Position numbers and translations under genes: made by a program. From Streblospio benedicti (taxonomy: Eukaryota > Annelida > Polychaeta > Spionida > Spionidae), in NCBI GenBank assembly GCA_019095985.1, contig CM032659.1:9712981-9776980 (forward strand): a DNA stretch of 64,000 nucleotides, given 5' to 3'. Of this stretch, positions 51,152 to 64,000 are shown in pieces. Numbering within the stretch: the stretch's first letter is position 1; each line of letters opens with the position of its first letter. The notes beneath the pieces are model-generated. The model saw only the letters and a list, made by a program, of their open reading frames with translations, searched no databases and was not told the origin of the DNA.

Positions 51152-51420
51152 CTAAGGTTTCTCCCCAGTGTGAGTTTTGATATGAGGTGAGAGCCTTCCA
51201 CTTTGACTGAATGATTTTTCACACACAGTACATTGATATGGTTTCTCACCAGAGTGAGTTTTAATATGACAAGAGAGGTTTCCCATCTGACTGAATGATT
51301 TCTCACACACTGTACACTGATATGGTTTCTCTCCAGTGTGAGATTTAATATTTCGTGAGATGTTTCCATTTAAGCTGAATGAGTTCTTACATGGCTTCTC
51401 TCCAGTGTGAGTTTATATAT
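51152..51420 (-). pseudogene. Three zinc fingers ended by the MITE, unit delta
   Basis: In frame on the minus strand: [58 protein letters not shown], then GEKP and TAG (51152-51154). The stop is formed by the TAA duplication plus the first G of the MITE. A TAA stop also lies just upstream near 51418. The third finger's array is therefore cut by a transposon. Confidence 0.75.
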
Positions 51421-51638
51421 GTTGTATTATGTATTATGATTGTGTCTGTGCGTATTTAGTTTCTTGTTTTTTTTTCTCGAATTCAAACTACTCGTATATT
51501 GTGATAAAAAATGTATTCTGTATATCTTATTAATACATGTTAATTAAAAAAATCACTGCAGTCTTAAGGCTTCTCATTACGACATTATATATTTACTGTG
51601 AGTGGCTTCCATTTTGACTGAATGATTTCACTGTCCAC
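51421..51638 (-). pseudogene. Finger remnant left of the retrocopy, unit delta
   Basis: Contains SFSQNGSHSQ-like sequence near 51590-51630 and the left target duplication ACTGTCCAC (51630-51638) directly beside the retrocopy's poly(A). Confidence 0.65.
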
Positions 51639-52687
<1,049 letters not shown>

Positions 52688-53640
52688 ACAGTCCACTGAT
52701 ATGGTTTCTCCCCACTGTGAGTTTTAATATGATGTGAGAGATCTTGTCTTTGGCTGAATGATTTTTTACAAATTGTACATTGATTAGATTTCTCACAAAC
52801 TTGAAAAATCATGTATTCTTTCACATTTTAACACTGGGTGGACTTTTCACACACAACTAAAGACACTAATAAGTTTTCTACCCAGTGTGAGTTTTCATAT
52901 GACGTGAGAGGTTTCCACATTGACTGAATGATTTTTCACAAACAGTACATTGATATGGTTTCTCTCCAGTGTGAATTCTCATGTGATCTGAGAGACTTCC
53001 ACTTTGACTGAATGTTTTCTCACACACTGTACATTGATATGGTTTCTCCCCAGAGTGAGTTTTCATATGCTGTGAAAGATTTCTCATCACACTGAATGAT
53101 TTCTCACACATTGTACACTGATATGGTTTCTCCCCAGTATGAGTTCTCATATGTCGTGAGAGGTTTCCATTTTGACTGAATGATTTTTCACATACTGTAC
53201 ACTTATATGGTTGCTCTCCAGTGTGAGTTTTCATATGCTGTGAGAGGCTTCCACTTTGACTGAATGATTTCTCACAAATTATACACTGCAATGGCTTCTC
53301 CCCAGTGTGAGTTCTCATATGATCTGAGAGGGTTCCAATTTGACTGAATGATTTCTCACACACTATACACTGATGTGGTTTCTCTCCAGTGTGAGTTTTC
53401 ATATGCTGTGAGAGGTTTCCACTTTGACTGAATGATTTCTCACACACTGTACATTGATATGGTTTCTCCCCAGTGTGAGTTTTCATATGATGTGAGAGGT
53501 TTCCACTTTGACTGAATGATTTCTCACACACTGTACACTGATATGGTTTCTCCATGATGTTAGTTTTTGATATGAGAGATGTCAACTATGACTGAATGAT
53601 TTCTAACACAATTTCTCAGACCATTTACTCTGCATGATGT
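52688..53640 (-). CDS. C2H2 zinc-finger gene, unit delta (eight intact fingers)
   Basis: The largest open array, 52878-53585, 235 codons. After MTSLISKTNIMEKPYQC come eight fingers with helices QSGNLSH, QSGNLSQ, QIGTLSD, QSGSLSQ, QNGNLSR, VMRNLSQ, QSGSLSD, QCGNLSR, then THTG and a stop. All zinc ligands are present and TGEKP linkers are regular. It probably encodes a nuclear DNA-binding protein with no effector domain in this exon. One more finger (QRQDLSH) lies beyond the stop, joined to the retrocopy. Start: the Met at 53585 or a spliced upstream exon. This copy looks most able to be functional. Confidence 0.9.
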
Positions 53641-54419
53641 GGTTTCTTCCCAGTCTGAGTTTTCATGTGCTTAGAGATGATCTATTTGAAAAATCTTCCA
53701 CAAAAAGACACAGATCCAGATTCGTATATTTTCAGCGAAAATTGTGGTTTTTGCATCATTTTTCACACTCTATACACCGATAAAATTATACTGTTATGAG
53801 TATGTGTTTCAAAAGTAGCTTCATTGTTTTAGATCAAGATCATGACATGAACATGCCTTTCCAGATGTACATCCAGATATTTCCTGAATATATGTTTCAA
53901 CACAAACTGTACACTAAAGTCGTCCTGTACTAAAAAAGTACCGTGGTCAGTCAGATGCTGTTCTATGTCAGACTCCAGTAAGGTTCTTACACATATCCTT
54001 TCCTGTAGTTCATAAGTTTTTGTTGTTTTTTTTCCTTTGCCGACTCAAGGACGTTCAAGGACGCTTCAGAGCGAGGCTCTGACCCAATCAATTATGAGTA
54101 AACCACATCTCCTCTTGTAGCTATCTTGGATAATCCAGAGAAATTGGCCACTTTCGACAACTGATTTTTAATTAAAAAGTGCTGAACTTGGTATTTGTTA
54201 GTTGGGACACATTCATACCACCTGTTTTCTACTACAAACCAAATGTATACTAAAACTTGATCATCGTTTTTGTTATTCTAGACCATCTTTTGTGACACAG
54301 TACTTAGTACTCAAATACTGAAGCCGCCTCGACAGCAAACGTATAACGTTCCACGAAAAACGCTAAATCATCAGATACTGTCTAGCAGGTGGTTGCTTCC
54401 ACACATTTTTTTTCCTTCT
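53641..54419 (-). promoter_or_regulatory. Upstream region of unit delta, proximal part
   Basis: Same order of blocks as alpha 32346-33110 (GAGGCTCTGACCCAATCAAT, CTAGCAGGTGGTTGCTTCC). It is broken at 54420 by a 1.26-kb insertion that carries an inverted copy of its own distal part. Confidence 0.4.
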
Positions 54420-55682
54420 TATACACAAAAAAACACGTTTGAAAGAAACAGTCTTGATGGAAAAAGCTCTGATTTACAACGTATGTACGTTCGCCGTAGC
54501 AAAGCATGTGATGGAGGATGCGTCAGCCACGAGCGTTGAGTTACAATAAATAAAACTCGCTCCCGTGTTTGAAGGGAAAATTGCCGTATTTTGACACAAT
54601 ATTTATGGTTTAAATTTATTATTTATCCTATTTATGAATTAGAACTCATTATATATACACTCGCCCACAACATACTGGATGGAGATGAGATTATGATAGA
54701 TAGTAAAGATACACAAGCTCGTTAGTTTGACCATATTGTGGCATTATTTTCCAATGTGCACCTAAGTCAAAACTCAGCTATTATAAGCCGTAAAGTATCA
54801 GAAAATGTCCAATGATATGAATGGATTGAACGCCTATTACTACTGATTGACCAATCCTAATTTTACATTAATAGGGCAGATAATAACGGAAATAACAGCC
54901 AAAAGACTATGTATGGTGGTTGATTTCCGTCAATAAACTATATAAATCTACCAAGATCGAATCCGTGTCATGACAGCTGTATCTGCAATAGAACTCTTAT
55001 AAGTTATTCCTGTGTGCAAGCTGTAGTAATAATGTTACATTTCACCAATCCTTCAAATGAAAGTTAATTTGGAAAATAGAATAAAGATATTAGGTCTCAA
55101 GGATCCACCTGCTATGCAGCATCACTTTATTTTGATGAGTGGGGTCATGTTAGTCTAGATTTATAGATCAACCAAACACCTATAGATATTTCTTAACCCG
55201 TGTGTTGACAGCTCCATTTGTTATTATTTTCTGCTAAGGTATGGCTGTTTGCATGCTCTAGTAATATCATCACATTTTATAATTCGTTTGAGAGAAAGTT
55301 ATCCCGAAAATTAGAAGGAAGCACTTTTGTGAGCAACCACCTGCTAGTCAGTATTTGTTTGTGATCCAACGCTCTCGTGGAACGTCAAACGTTTGCTGTC
55401 AGGACTCTGTGCAGTATTTTCATTTGGTAGTGGATGCAAAAGATGGAAAAGTAAATGTCTCAACAAATCTTTATTATCAATTATTTCTGTGAATACTTCT
55501 AGTATGTTGTAGAGCAGAGGTTAGCAAATTCAGCCGAAGTTAAAAGTAAGAAGATTAGCACAATTTTAATAATACAAGACTCTTGGGTAGAAAGTCGGCA
55601 ATTTCTCTCTATTTACTACGGGGAACGAGAATCTTACCTGCAATCGGGCCAAAGTACAGCACGTCACGAAACCGTGGTTTCG
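54420..55682. repeat. 1.26-kb insertion with an inverted copy of segments D/E
   Basis: The cluster sequence stops at TTTCCTTCTTA and resumes at TCGAAATAACTATTTCTTAA (55685). Inside, 54950-55160 is segment E inverted (CAAGGATCCACCTGC, TCACTTTATTTTGATG) and 55160-55440 is the distal part of D inverted (CAACCACCTGCTAGTCAGTA, CAAACGTTTGCTGTC). With 55685-56090 it forms large inverted arms around about 240 bp. Confidence 0.75.
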
Positions 55683-56093
55683 TGTATTGTCGAAATAACT
55701 ATTTCTTAAGCAAATTGGGAAATGGGCTGATATTACAACAGCATGCAAACAAACATACCTCACCAGAAAGCAGTAATAAATGCGGTTGTCAGCACAATTA
55801 TTTAAAAATTTTTATAGATGTTCAGTAAATCTATAGATCTAGATTTAGACTAACAATGGGTCACTCGCTTCACATGAGCGTGTGGCAACTGCAACGTCAT
55901 CGAAAAGTCTATGTGGATCCTTACGACCTAGTATCTTTATTTTATTTTTACAAAATAACTTTCATTTGAAAGAATTGTGAAATGTAACACTATTACTACA
56001 GCTTGCAACTAGGAATAACTTTTAATAGTTCTATTATAAAAGTAGCTGTCACTACACGGATTTAATTTAGAAAGATGATCTTGGTAGATCTAT
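55683..56093 (-). promoter_or_regulatory. Upstream region of unit delta, distal part and segment E
   Basis: Resumes the D segment. The splice-donor-like site reads GGTGAG/GTATGT here (near 55757), changed from GGCAAG/GTACGT but still a usable GT. CACATGAGCGTGTGG is kept; the TACGTCA-like pair is deleted near 55912. Confidence 0.35.
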
Positions 56094-56260
56094 AGATATG
56101 TGTTGGCTATAATAATGTAAGTTCTTTAGGATTGCTAGAGGAGATAGTATGTCAGAATTTTATGTTTCTAATTATATCGTAAAAGTATAGGTAAACTCAG
56201 AGATAGATTGTACAAATGTGAAAATGATTTAGTAAGTAATATTGTGTATAGTATTGTTTT

Positions 56261-56295
<35 letters not shown>

Positions 56296-56462
56296 CAACT
56301 GCAGCCATGCCATTAAATGGCAAAGGGTACTGTTTACATGAGATACATTTTTATTGTGTTTATACTATTTGCTTTGTTTTTATTGTTTCTATTTTTGTAC
56401 TTATCTATAATGCATGGAATTTCATATACTGAAATAAAGAAATTGAATTGAATGAAGTATAG
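56094..56462 (+). mobile_element. LINE 3' end (plus strand), delta copy
   Basis: Same tail as in alpha and gamma. A T run of about 33 (56263-56295) is expanded relative to the other copies. Confidence 0.5.
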
Positions 56463-56517
56463 AGTTTGATGAAGAAAAACAACCACCACACATATAGTCT
56501 TTATATAGGCTCCAGTC

Positions 56518-57080
56518 AAGTCAAATCAAGTAATATTTATTTAAAATTCGGTAGAGGTCTACAATGTAACAAATTAAAGCGCTACATAACTTTTAAACCC
56601 GACTATACACACATATACAATTACACATTATCCATTAAATTGAATTTATATGGATAAGTTATTTACAAAACGAACATTTACAGCTATCACCTTCCCCACT
56701 TTCCAATAACTCCCCTAAAATCGATTAATGACATAGACACTGTAAAATCATTTGGAAATTCATTCCAGCATAGCGCAGTGAGTGCAAGCCATATTTCGTT
56801 GTTCTTATTCTTGGCACTTCTAAGAAATTGTTCTTAACACTGACCAAATCATGTAAATACATAGGGGATTGTTTATTAATAATTTTAAAAACCTGTATGG
56901 CAAGAGACCGCATCCTGATTTTAAGTGAAGGGATTTTAGATTTTTCTAACAGTTAAAAACTTTTTCATAACTACTATTTGCTGTTAATGAAGTGTAATTT
57001 TATATATTTCTTAATGATGTATAATTAGACTAGTATTGGTCAATCAGTAGTACAATAAAATTGAACTGTTCATCAGTACT
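56518..57080 (-). mobile_element. CR1-like LINE 3' end (minus strand), delta copy
   Basis: The frame 56725-56913 keeps IQVFKIINKQSPMYLHDLVS and TTKYGLHSLRYAGMNFQMI, the reverse transcriptase C-terminal pattern. The intact TTAA near 56573 is the empty site of the 477-bp element found in alpha. Confidence 0.65.
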
Positions 57081-57179
57081 TCTTTTTGTGTGAGGCACAA
57101 TTTACAGAACACACGTGTGCAAGGATGTCACGATAACTTGATTGTTTAATTACCTTCCTTCAAGCTTGTGTTGAACCAA

Positions 57180-57520
57180 CAGTATCACTGAATATTCAGA
57201 TCATAGGTGTGATACACTCAAGTGTTTCATTTCAATGTCACATAGCAAAAGAACACGAGACTAAAGGAACTGTCAATATCACTTTATAAGTTTACGTCTT
57301 TGTATGTCGATTTACTTGCTAACATCTCAAATGTTCATGTAGAAAATTTGTAGACTTTGTGGTGGTTCCAGTCGCTAGATTGACAAAGTCACTTCCCACA
57401 TTCACTGCAGTCTGAAGGCTTCTCACTAGATTTATGCTATGAGTGGTTTCTATTTTGACAGATTGATTTCTTACACACTGTACATGTACACTGATGTGGT
57501 CTCTCCCCACTGTCAGTTGG
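57180..57520 (-). pseudogene. Degenerate terminal finger, unit epsilon
   Basis: Conserved 3' segment (57180-57290) and finger remnants with SDFVNLATGTTTKSTNF in a shifted frame. No intact finger. Confidence 0.65.
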
Positions 57521-59049
57521 TTTAAACATATTTCATTTCAAAAATGAAACAGAGTTTTCTTTCACACATGCTTAGATAATATAAACACAAATAGAAATAA
57601 TTGTATCTTAGTACAATAATTAACCTTAAAGGATAATTAGCAGTTATTACATATGAATGTAAATATTTTTAATACATCAATAGTAGGATAATAAAATAAT
57701 CGTTATAAAATAAACAGTCAGATAATTGTTGTAATTGAAAATTATGACAAATGAATGTTAATCAAATTAGGTATACCATTATTCAGTTACAATTTCAATT
57801 AAGTCAGATAAATGTCACTATTATAGTCATGAACTGCTGCAAAAATGAGCAATTTTGTTCAATATCGATACTATCGTCTCCATAACACTAAAATTTGATA
57901 GTGCATTTACAGTATTGATCAAACTTGTTCTGTTGTTTGTTATATAAAGGGCAGTTCATGAGGCTTTAAAAATCATAATAAAAGGCAAATGACAAGAAAG
58001 CCCACTGTAATAAAAGAGCAGATGCAAAATGTGAGATTTCAAAATTAGTCCCGGCATGCAAATGTAAACAATATGCATTAAAACAGTAAATTATTTTTTA
58101 AAAAATCCCCTTTGGAATCTTGAAATAGCTTTTGAAGTCTACCTACTTTACCATCTTATTTCTTTGGACATCCCCATGGCATTTGCAGATGATATAAGAT
58201 CTGAAACTGACTCCTGCATGTAGATGTGTCATCACTGGTAGCCATCATTATTTGATCTGAAAATGACAGTTTTAGGAAATTAGTTTTTAGTACTATGCAA
58301 AGGCGTTCAGGTCTACTAAATATTTAATGTAAACTTGGTTTGATAAGATTTTATTTCATTACAGTCAAATGTTGAATGATTTTTTATGTTTTACTCAAAT
58401 TTGTATTTTAACATAAATGTATTTTAATATAATGTCTTATAGGCCAGATATGGCCGGGCAACTGAATTATCACACACTTTTTATATGTATTATAATAATT
58501 TATATGTTGTATGACATTTCAAAAAAAAAAACTATTATTATTGATGACAGTTGAAGGTATTGTAGTTTTCTACGATGTCAGGAATTATAACACATACACG
58601 TCATGAATAGTCATTTCAATGAACATTTATGTATATGGAAGAAATCCAACAACTTTATGCAATGTTCTGACTGTCTTCTTGCATGTAAACGACATGGGCG
58701 ATAATTCTCACACCCCGATTTTCGTGGTTAAAAATTCATAACAAAATTATCAACTACTTCTACAGCTTTTTAATTGTTGTTACAAATATGGAAAAAATAA
58801 ACAAAATATGTAGTCAAAGCTATTTCCGTATGAAAAATATAGATTTACCTGTAACCTCGTGTAAACCACTTTGAAACAGAAAGCTTGGAGGCAGTCAGTG
58901 GGTGCTAGGCAGATAAAAAATTAAGTAAAAGAGTTGTGCAAATTATTGGCTAAATAAATTCAGTTGGCTAAAAAAGATTTAAGCTGTTTAGATGTAAATT
59001 TGAGATTGGTCTAGCGCTAGCCCAGCATTAACTTATTAATATATATTAA
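57521..59049. other. AT-rich 1.5 kb unique to unit epsilon
   Basis: Replaces the MITE and several finger remnants present at this place in gamma. It begins GGTTTAAACATATTTCATTT, a phrase that in gamma lies at 43619. No gene, LINE or terminal repeats recognised. Confidence 0.45.
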
Positions 59050-59155
59050 TTAAAAAAATCACTGCAGTCTTAAGGCTTCTCACCAGTGCGAGATTATAGA
59101 TTTATGCTGTGAGTGGCTTCCATTTTGACTGAATGATTTCTTACACACTGTGATA
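59050..59155 (-). pseudogene. Finger remnant left of the retrocopy, unit epsilon
   Basis: The minus strand encodes VCKKSFSQNGSHSQ, the 3' part of the finger split by the retrocopy. Confidence 0.65.
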
Positions 59156-60769
<1,614 letters not shown>

Positions 60770-61720
60770 ACTGTCCACTGATATGGTTTCTCACCACTGT
60801 GAGTTTTAATATGATGTGAGAGATCTTGTCTTTGGCTGAATGATTTTTTACAAATTGTACATTGATGAGATTTCTCACAAACATGAAAAATCATGTGTTC
60901 TTTCACATTTCAACTCTGGGTGAAGGATTTTTCACACACTACTAAAGACACTGATAAGGGTTCTACCCAGTGTGAGTTTTCATATGATCTGAGAGGGTTC
61001 CAATTCGACTGAATGATTTTTTCACACATTGTACACTGAATGTTTTCTCCAGTGTGAGTTTTCATACTGTGAGAAATTGACTGAATGTTTTTTCACACAC
61101 TGTACATTGATATGGTTTCTCTCCAGTGTGAGTTTTCATATGTTGTGAGAGGTTTCCACTTTGACTGAATGATTTCTCACACACTGTACATTGATATGGT
61201 TTCTCCCCAGAGTGAGTTTTCATATGCTGTGAAAGATTTCTCATCTGACTGAATGATTTCTCACACATTGTACACTGATATGGTTTCTCCCCAGTGTGAG
61301 TTCTCATATGCTGTGAGAGGGTTCCACTTTGACTGAATGATTTTTCACACACTGTACACTGATATGGTTGCTCTCCAGTGTGAGTTTTCATATGCTGTGA
61401 GAGGCTTCCACTTTGACTGAATGATTTCTCACACACTATACACTGATATGGTTTCTCTCCAGTGTGAGTTTTCATATGATGTGAGAGGTTTCCTTTTAAA
61501 CTGAATGATTTCTCACACACTATACACTGATATGGTTTCTCTCCAGTGTGAGTTCTCATATGATGTGAGAGGTTTCCACTGCAACTGAATGATTTCTCAC
61601 ACACCGTACACTGATATGGTTTTTCCATGGTGTGAGTATTAATATGAGAGATGTCAACTATGACTGAATGATTTCTAACACAATTTCTCACACAATTTAC
61701 ACTGCATGATGTGGTTTCTT
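60770..61720 (-). CDS. C2H2 zinc-finger gene, unit epsilon (about seven fingers)
   Basis: The frame 61062-61691, 209 codons: lead [20 protein letters not shown], then fingers with helices CSGNLSH, LKGNLSH, QSGSLSQ, QSGTLSQ, QMRNLSQ, QSGNLSQ. A seventh finger breaks at CEKTFSQFLTV by a short deletion. Beyond it (60965-61060) lie remnants and the QRQDLSH finger that meets the retrocopy. Nuclear DNA-binding role inferred from fingers; no effector domain seen. Confidence 0.88.
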
Positions 61721-62800
61721 CCCAGTCTGAGTTTTCATATGCTTAGAGATGATTTATTTGAAAAATCTTCCACAAAAAAGACGCAGATCCAGATTCGTAT
61801 GTTTTCAGCGAAAATTGTTGTGCTTTTTGCATCATTTTTCACACTTTATACACTGATAAATTTATACTGTTATGAGTATGTATTTCAAAAGTAGCTTCAT
61901 TGTTTTAGATCAAGATCATGAAGATGCCTTATCAGATGTATAGTTCCAGATATTTCCTGACTATGTTTCAACACAAACTGTAGCAAGTACACTAAAGTCG
62001 TCCAGTACTAAAAGTACTGTGGGCAGTCAGATGCTCCAGTAATGTTCTTGTGCATATCCTTTCCTATAATTCATAAGTTTTTGTTGTTTTTTCATTGCAG
62101 ACTCAAGGACGTTCAAGGACGCTTCAGAGCGAGGCTCTGACCCAATTTTTGCCATGTCTCCTCTCGTTGTAACTATCTTGGATAATCCAGAAAAATTGGC
62201 CACTTTCGACTACTGATTTTTTTTTAATAAAGTGCTGAACTTGGTATTTGTTAGTTGGGACACATTCATACCACCTGTTTTCTACTACAAACCAGATGTA
62301 TACTAAAACTTGATCATCGTTTTTGTTATTCTAGACCATCTTTTGTGACACATTACTTAGTACTCAAATACTGAAGCCGCCTCGACAGCAAACGTTTGAC
62401 GTTCCATGAAAACGCTAAATCATCAGATACTGACTAGCAGGTGGTTGCTTCCAGCGTTTTTTTTTCCTTCTTATTTTCGAAATAACTATTTCTTAAACAA
62501 ATTGGGAAATGTGCTGATATTACAACAGCATGCAAACAAACGTACCTTGCCAGAAAGCAGTAATAAATGCGGTTGTCAGCACAATGATTTAGAAAATTTA
62601 TAGACGTTTGGTAAATCTATAGATCTGTGACATTTAGACATCGAAAAACATGGCGTCACGTTCATTATCCTTCACATGAGCGTGTGGCAACCTGCAACGT
62701 CATCAAAAAAGTCTATGCTACGTCAAAATTACGTTCATTAATCCACATCTTTTAATAGTTCTAAATAAAAAGCTGTCACAACACTTATTTCATAGAAGGG
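61721..62800 (-). promoter_or_regulatory. Upstream region of unit epsilon
   Basis: Same blocks as alpha. The 5' splice-site-like GGCAAG/GTACGT is intact at 62546/62545, with the same short exon candidate upstream. The distal part is rearranged (62630-62660) and segment E is reduced to TTTTAATAGTTCTA near 62750, where similarity to the cluster ends. Confidence 0.4.
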
Positions 62801-63404
62801 AGGAGTTGTGGAAATTACAATGAGAACCGAAAGAATCTTTATTTTGATGTTCCAAAATGTCAGCCAACTAAGTTTACATCTGACCCAGTTAGAAGTCAAG
62901 TAGAGTTAGTAGACCACTTGATCGATTAATGTATAAATGAACATACATATGTAGCTACATCTATACTTTGTACTATGTTTTGGTTTTGGAATTTCAATTA
63001 AAAAGGTGTGTTTGAGCTTTATTGCTTAGAACACTAGTGCCGTTAGCTGGTATTGGATGGTATTGATAGAACATCACGTGTACTTCCCCTTAATTTTAAC
63101 ATCAAATTTGTATCCATTTGATTTGCTACTGTTAACTATTGCCAACAGAATCTAAATAGATTTCAAAAATTTATAATGTAGGACAGTTTTTATTTATAAA
63201 CGTTTTTCGAGTTACACTCCTTTTCAAATCAAGCCAAAACATAAAGACATTTGAACTTATGGGATTTATGTAAAAGAAATATTTGTTTCAGATTATGATT
63301 TATAGTCTACAAATGTTATTCAATTTAGTTAGTAAAAAACCAATCTTGTACTGCAGGATAAACATGATAGTTTTACTGTTCATGCTACCTATTCTCCATA
63401 TTCT
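62801..63404. other. Non-coding, outside the cluster
   Basis: No gene recognised; similarity to the zinc-finger units has ended. Confidence 0.45.
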
Positions 63405-63550
63405 CTCATATCCATGATATCGGCCGTATACAATGGACAATACTTTACCTACGTATGACATCCCCCCACACCCGCCTATAGCTGTAGAAGACACCGGATG
63501 TTGCATATCGGGTGGATCATGGGATCAGGCTTCAAGATTGGAGTTATCGA
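63405..63550. repeat. Copy of the 25.1-kb dispersed repeat
   Basis: CTCATATCCATGATA, ACAATACTTTA, CTACGTRTGAC, GAAGACACCRGATG, CGGGTGGATCRT and GGATCAGGCTTCAA-type phrases appear in the same order as at 25135-25330. The tandem 209-bp part is absent. Confidence 0.65.
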
Positions 63551-63574
63551 GGTATGTTTTAAACCCATTTCCGG

Positions 63575-63830
63575 TCCATTCACGAGTCTACACGGGCCGT
63601 GCATGACCCACAGCGGGCGGGGTTTTTGACCGGCAGACGAGTGGTCATTCACGAGCGTTCACGGCTCGTGTATGACAACGGGCGCCCGTGTTTATCCCTG
63701 CCACGAGTGCATGAGTGTTTGTTTACGGGCCGTTCACGGGTTGTTCTCTCTATAGATTTAGTGTTCATTCACGGGTGTTCACGAGGCGTGGATGCCCGTT
63801 GATTCACGAGTATGCACATCTTTATTTTAT
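63575..63830. repeat. GC-rich degenerate repeat of TTCACGRG phrases
   Basis: ATTCACGAG or TTCACGGG recurs about eight times, with CGTGTATGACAACGG and GGGCCGT phrases, in an otherwise AT-rich area. CpG content is high, like the 477-bp element at 37.4 kb, but no common ends were found. Open frames follow the repeat. Confidence 0.5.
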
Positions 63831-64000
63831 AGATGCCGTGAGATTTATTCCATGTACATGCGTAAGTAAGTTCATTGATGTATTTAAAATGTATGCCTTT
63901 ATAGATACTAAATAGTAAAAGTGATAATTTTGTTATATAATGATGTTTTATATTTTTCAATTCTTTACACATAGGGATATAAGTGGCATGAATTACTTTT

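Noticed and set aside
51025-51369. Frame with repeated [13 protein letters not shown]-like phrases as a novel repeat protein
   Set aside because: It is the zinc-finger sequence read in the wrong frame; the correct frame gives three ordinary C2H2 fingers.
63599-63972. Overlapping frames at the right edge
   Set aside because: They follow the TTCACGRG repeat composition, in several frames and both strands.

Overview
The window reads as eukaryotic, intron-bearing, repeat-rich animal DNA, most likely from a marine invertebrate. The species cannot be fixed from the sequence. Signs of this are low gene density, long AT-rich non-coding stretches, MITEs, LINE fragments, a Penelope-like remnant, microsatellites, one exactly 100-base N gap, and a cluster of C2H2 zinc-finger genes. 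No prokaryotic features, tRNA, rRNA, CRISPR, LTR retrotransposon, retrovirus or Polinton were recognised.

Left part (1 to about 25 kb): no convincing host gene. It carries seven near-complete copies and one fragment of a palindromic MITE with pogo/Tigger-like ends (CAGTAGAACCTC, TA flanks). It also holds a large imperfect duplication (3.96-6.5 kb) split by a Penelope-like remnant with inverted terminal repeats and a 14-bp flanking duplication. Other features are a 195-bp (GT)n tract with an adjacent minisatellite, two related CAG-rich loci, and a 209-bp tandem repeat.

Transition (25-31 kb): a first vestige of the zinc-finger repeat unit (26.1 kb), a Tx1/L1-type LINE 3' part split by another insertion, a tandem repeat, a broken DEDD-exonuclease-like exon, and a block (29.9-30.8 kb) that recurs at 36.2-36.96 kb with its middle inverted.

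Right part (31-63 kb): a segmentally amplified zinc-finger cluster, all on the minus strand. One unit read left to right on the plus strand holds: degenerate 3' fingers; a Harbinger-like MITE inside a finger; more fingers; an intronless SFT2D-like vesicle-transport retrocopy with poly(A); the main finger array; an upstream region with a possible 5' exon; the 3' end of one LINE (plus strand); and the 3' end of a CR1-like LINE (minus strand). Five units can be traced, called here alpha (31.4-38.4 kb), beta (38.4-43.8), gamma (43.8-50.6), delta (50.9-57.3) and epsilon (57.3-62.8). The largest uninterrupted arrays have eight (delta) or about seven (alpha, epsilon) fingers. They differ mainly at the predicted DNA-contact positions.

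The strongest observation is that the SFT2D retrocopy landed inside a zinc-finger codon stretch (duplication GTGGACAGT, poly(A), AATAAA) and was then multiplied with the cluster. All four copies share an in-frame TGA at codon 33, where human SFT2D2 has Arg33 (recalled, not searched). Because units are paralogous, later insertions can be read against empty sites: TTA (2.6-kb element), TTAA (477-bp element), 5-bp duplications (two CAGGG-ended elements) and TAA (the finger MITE).
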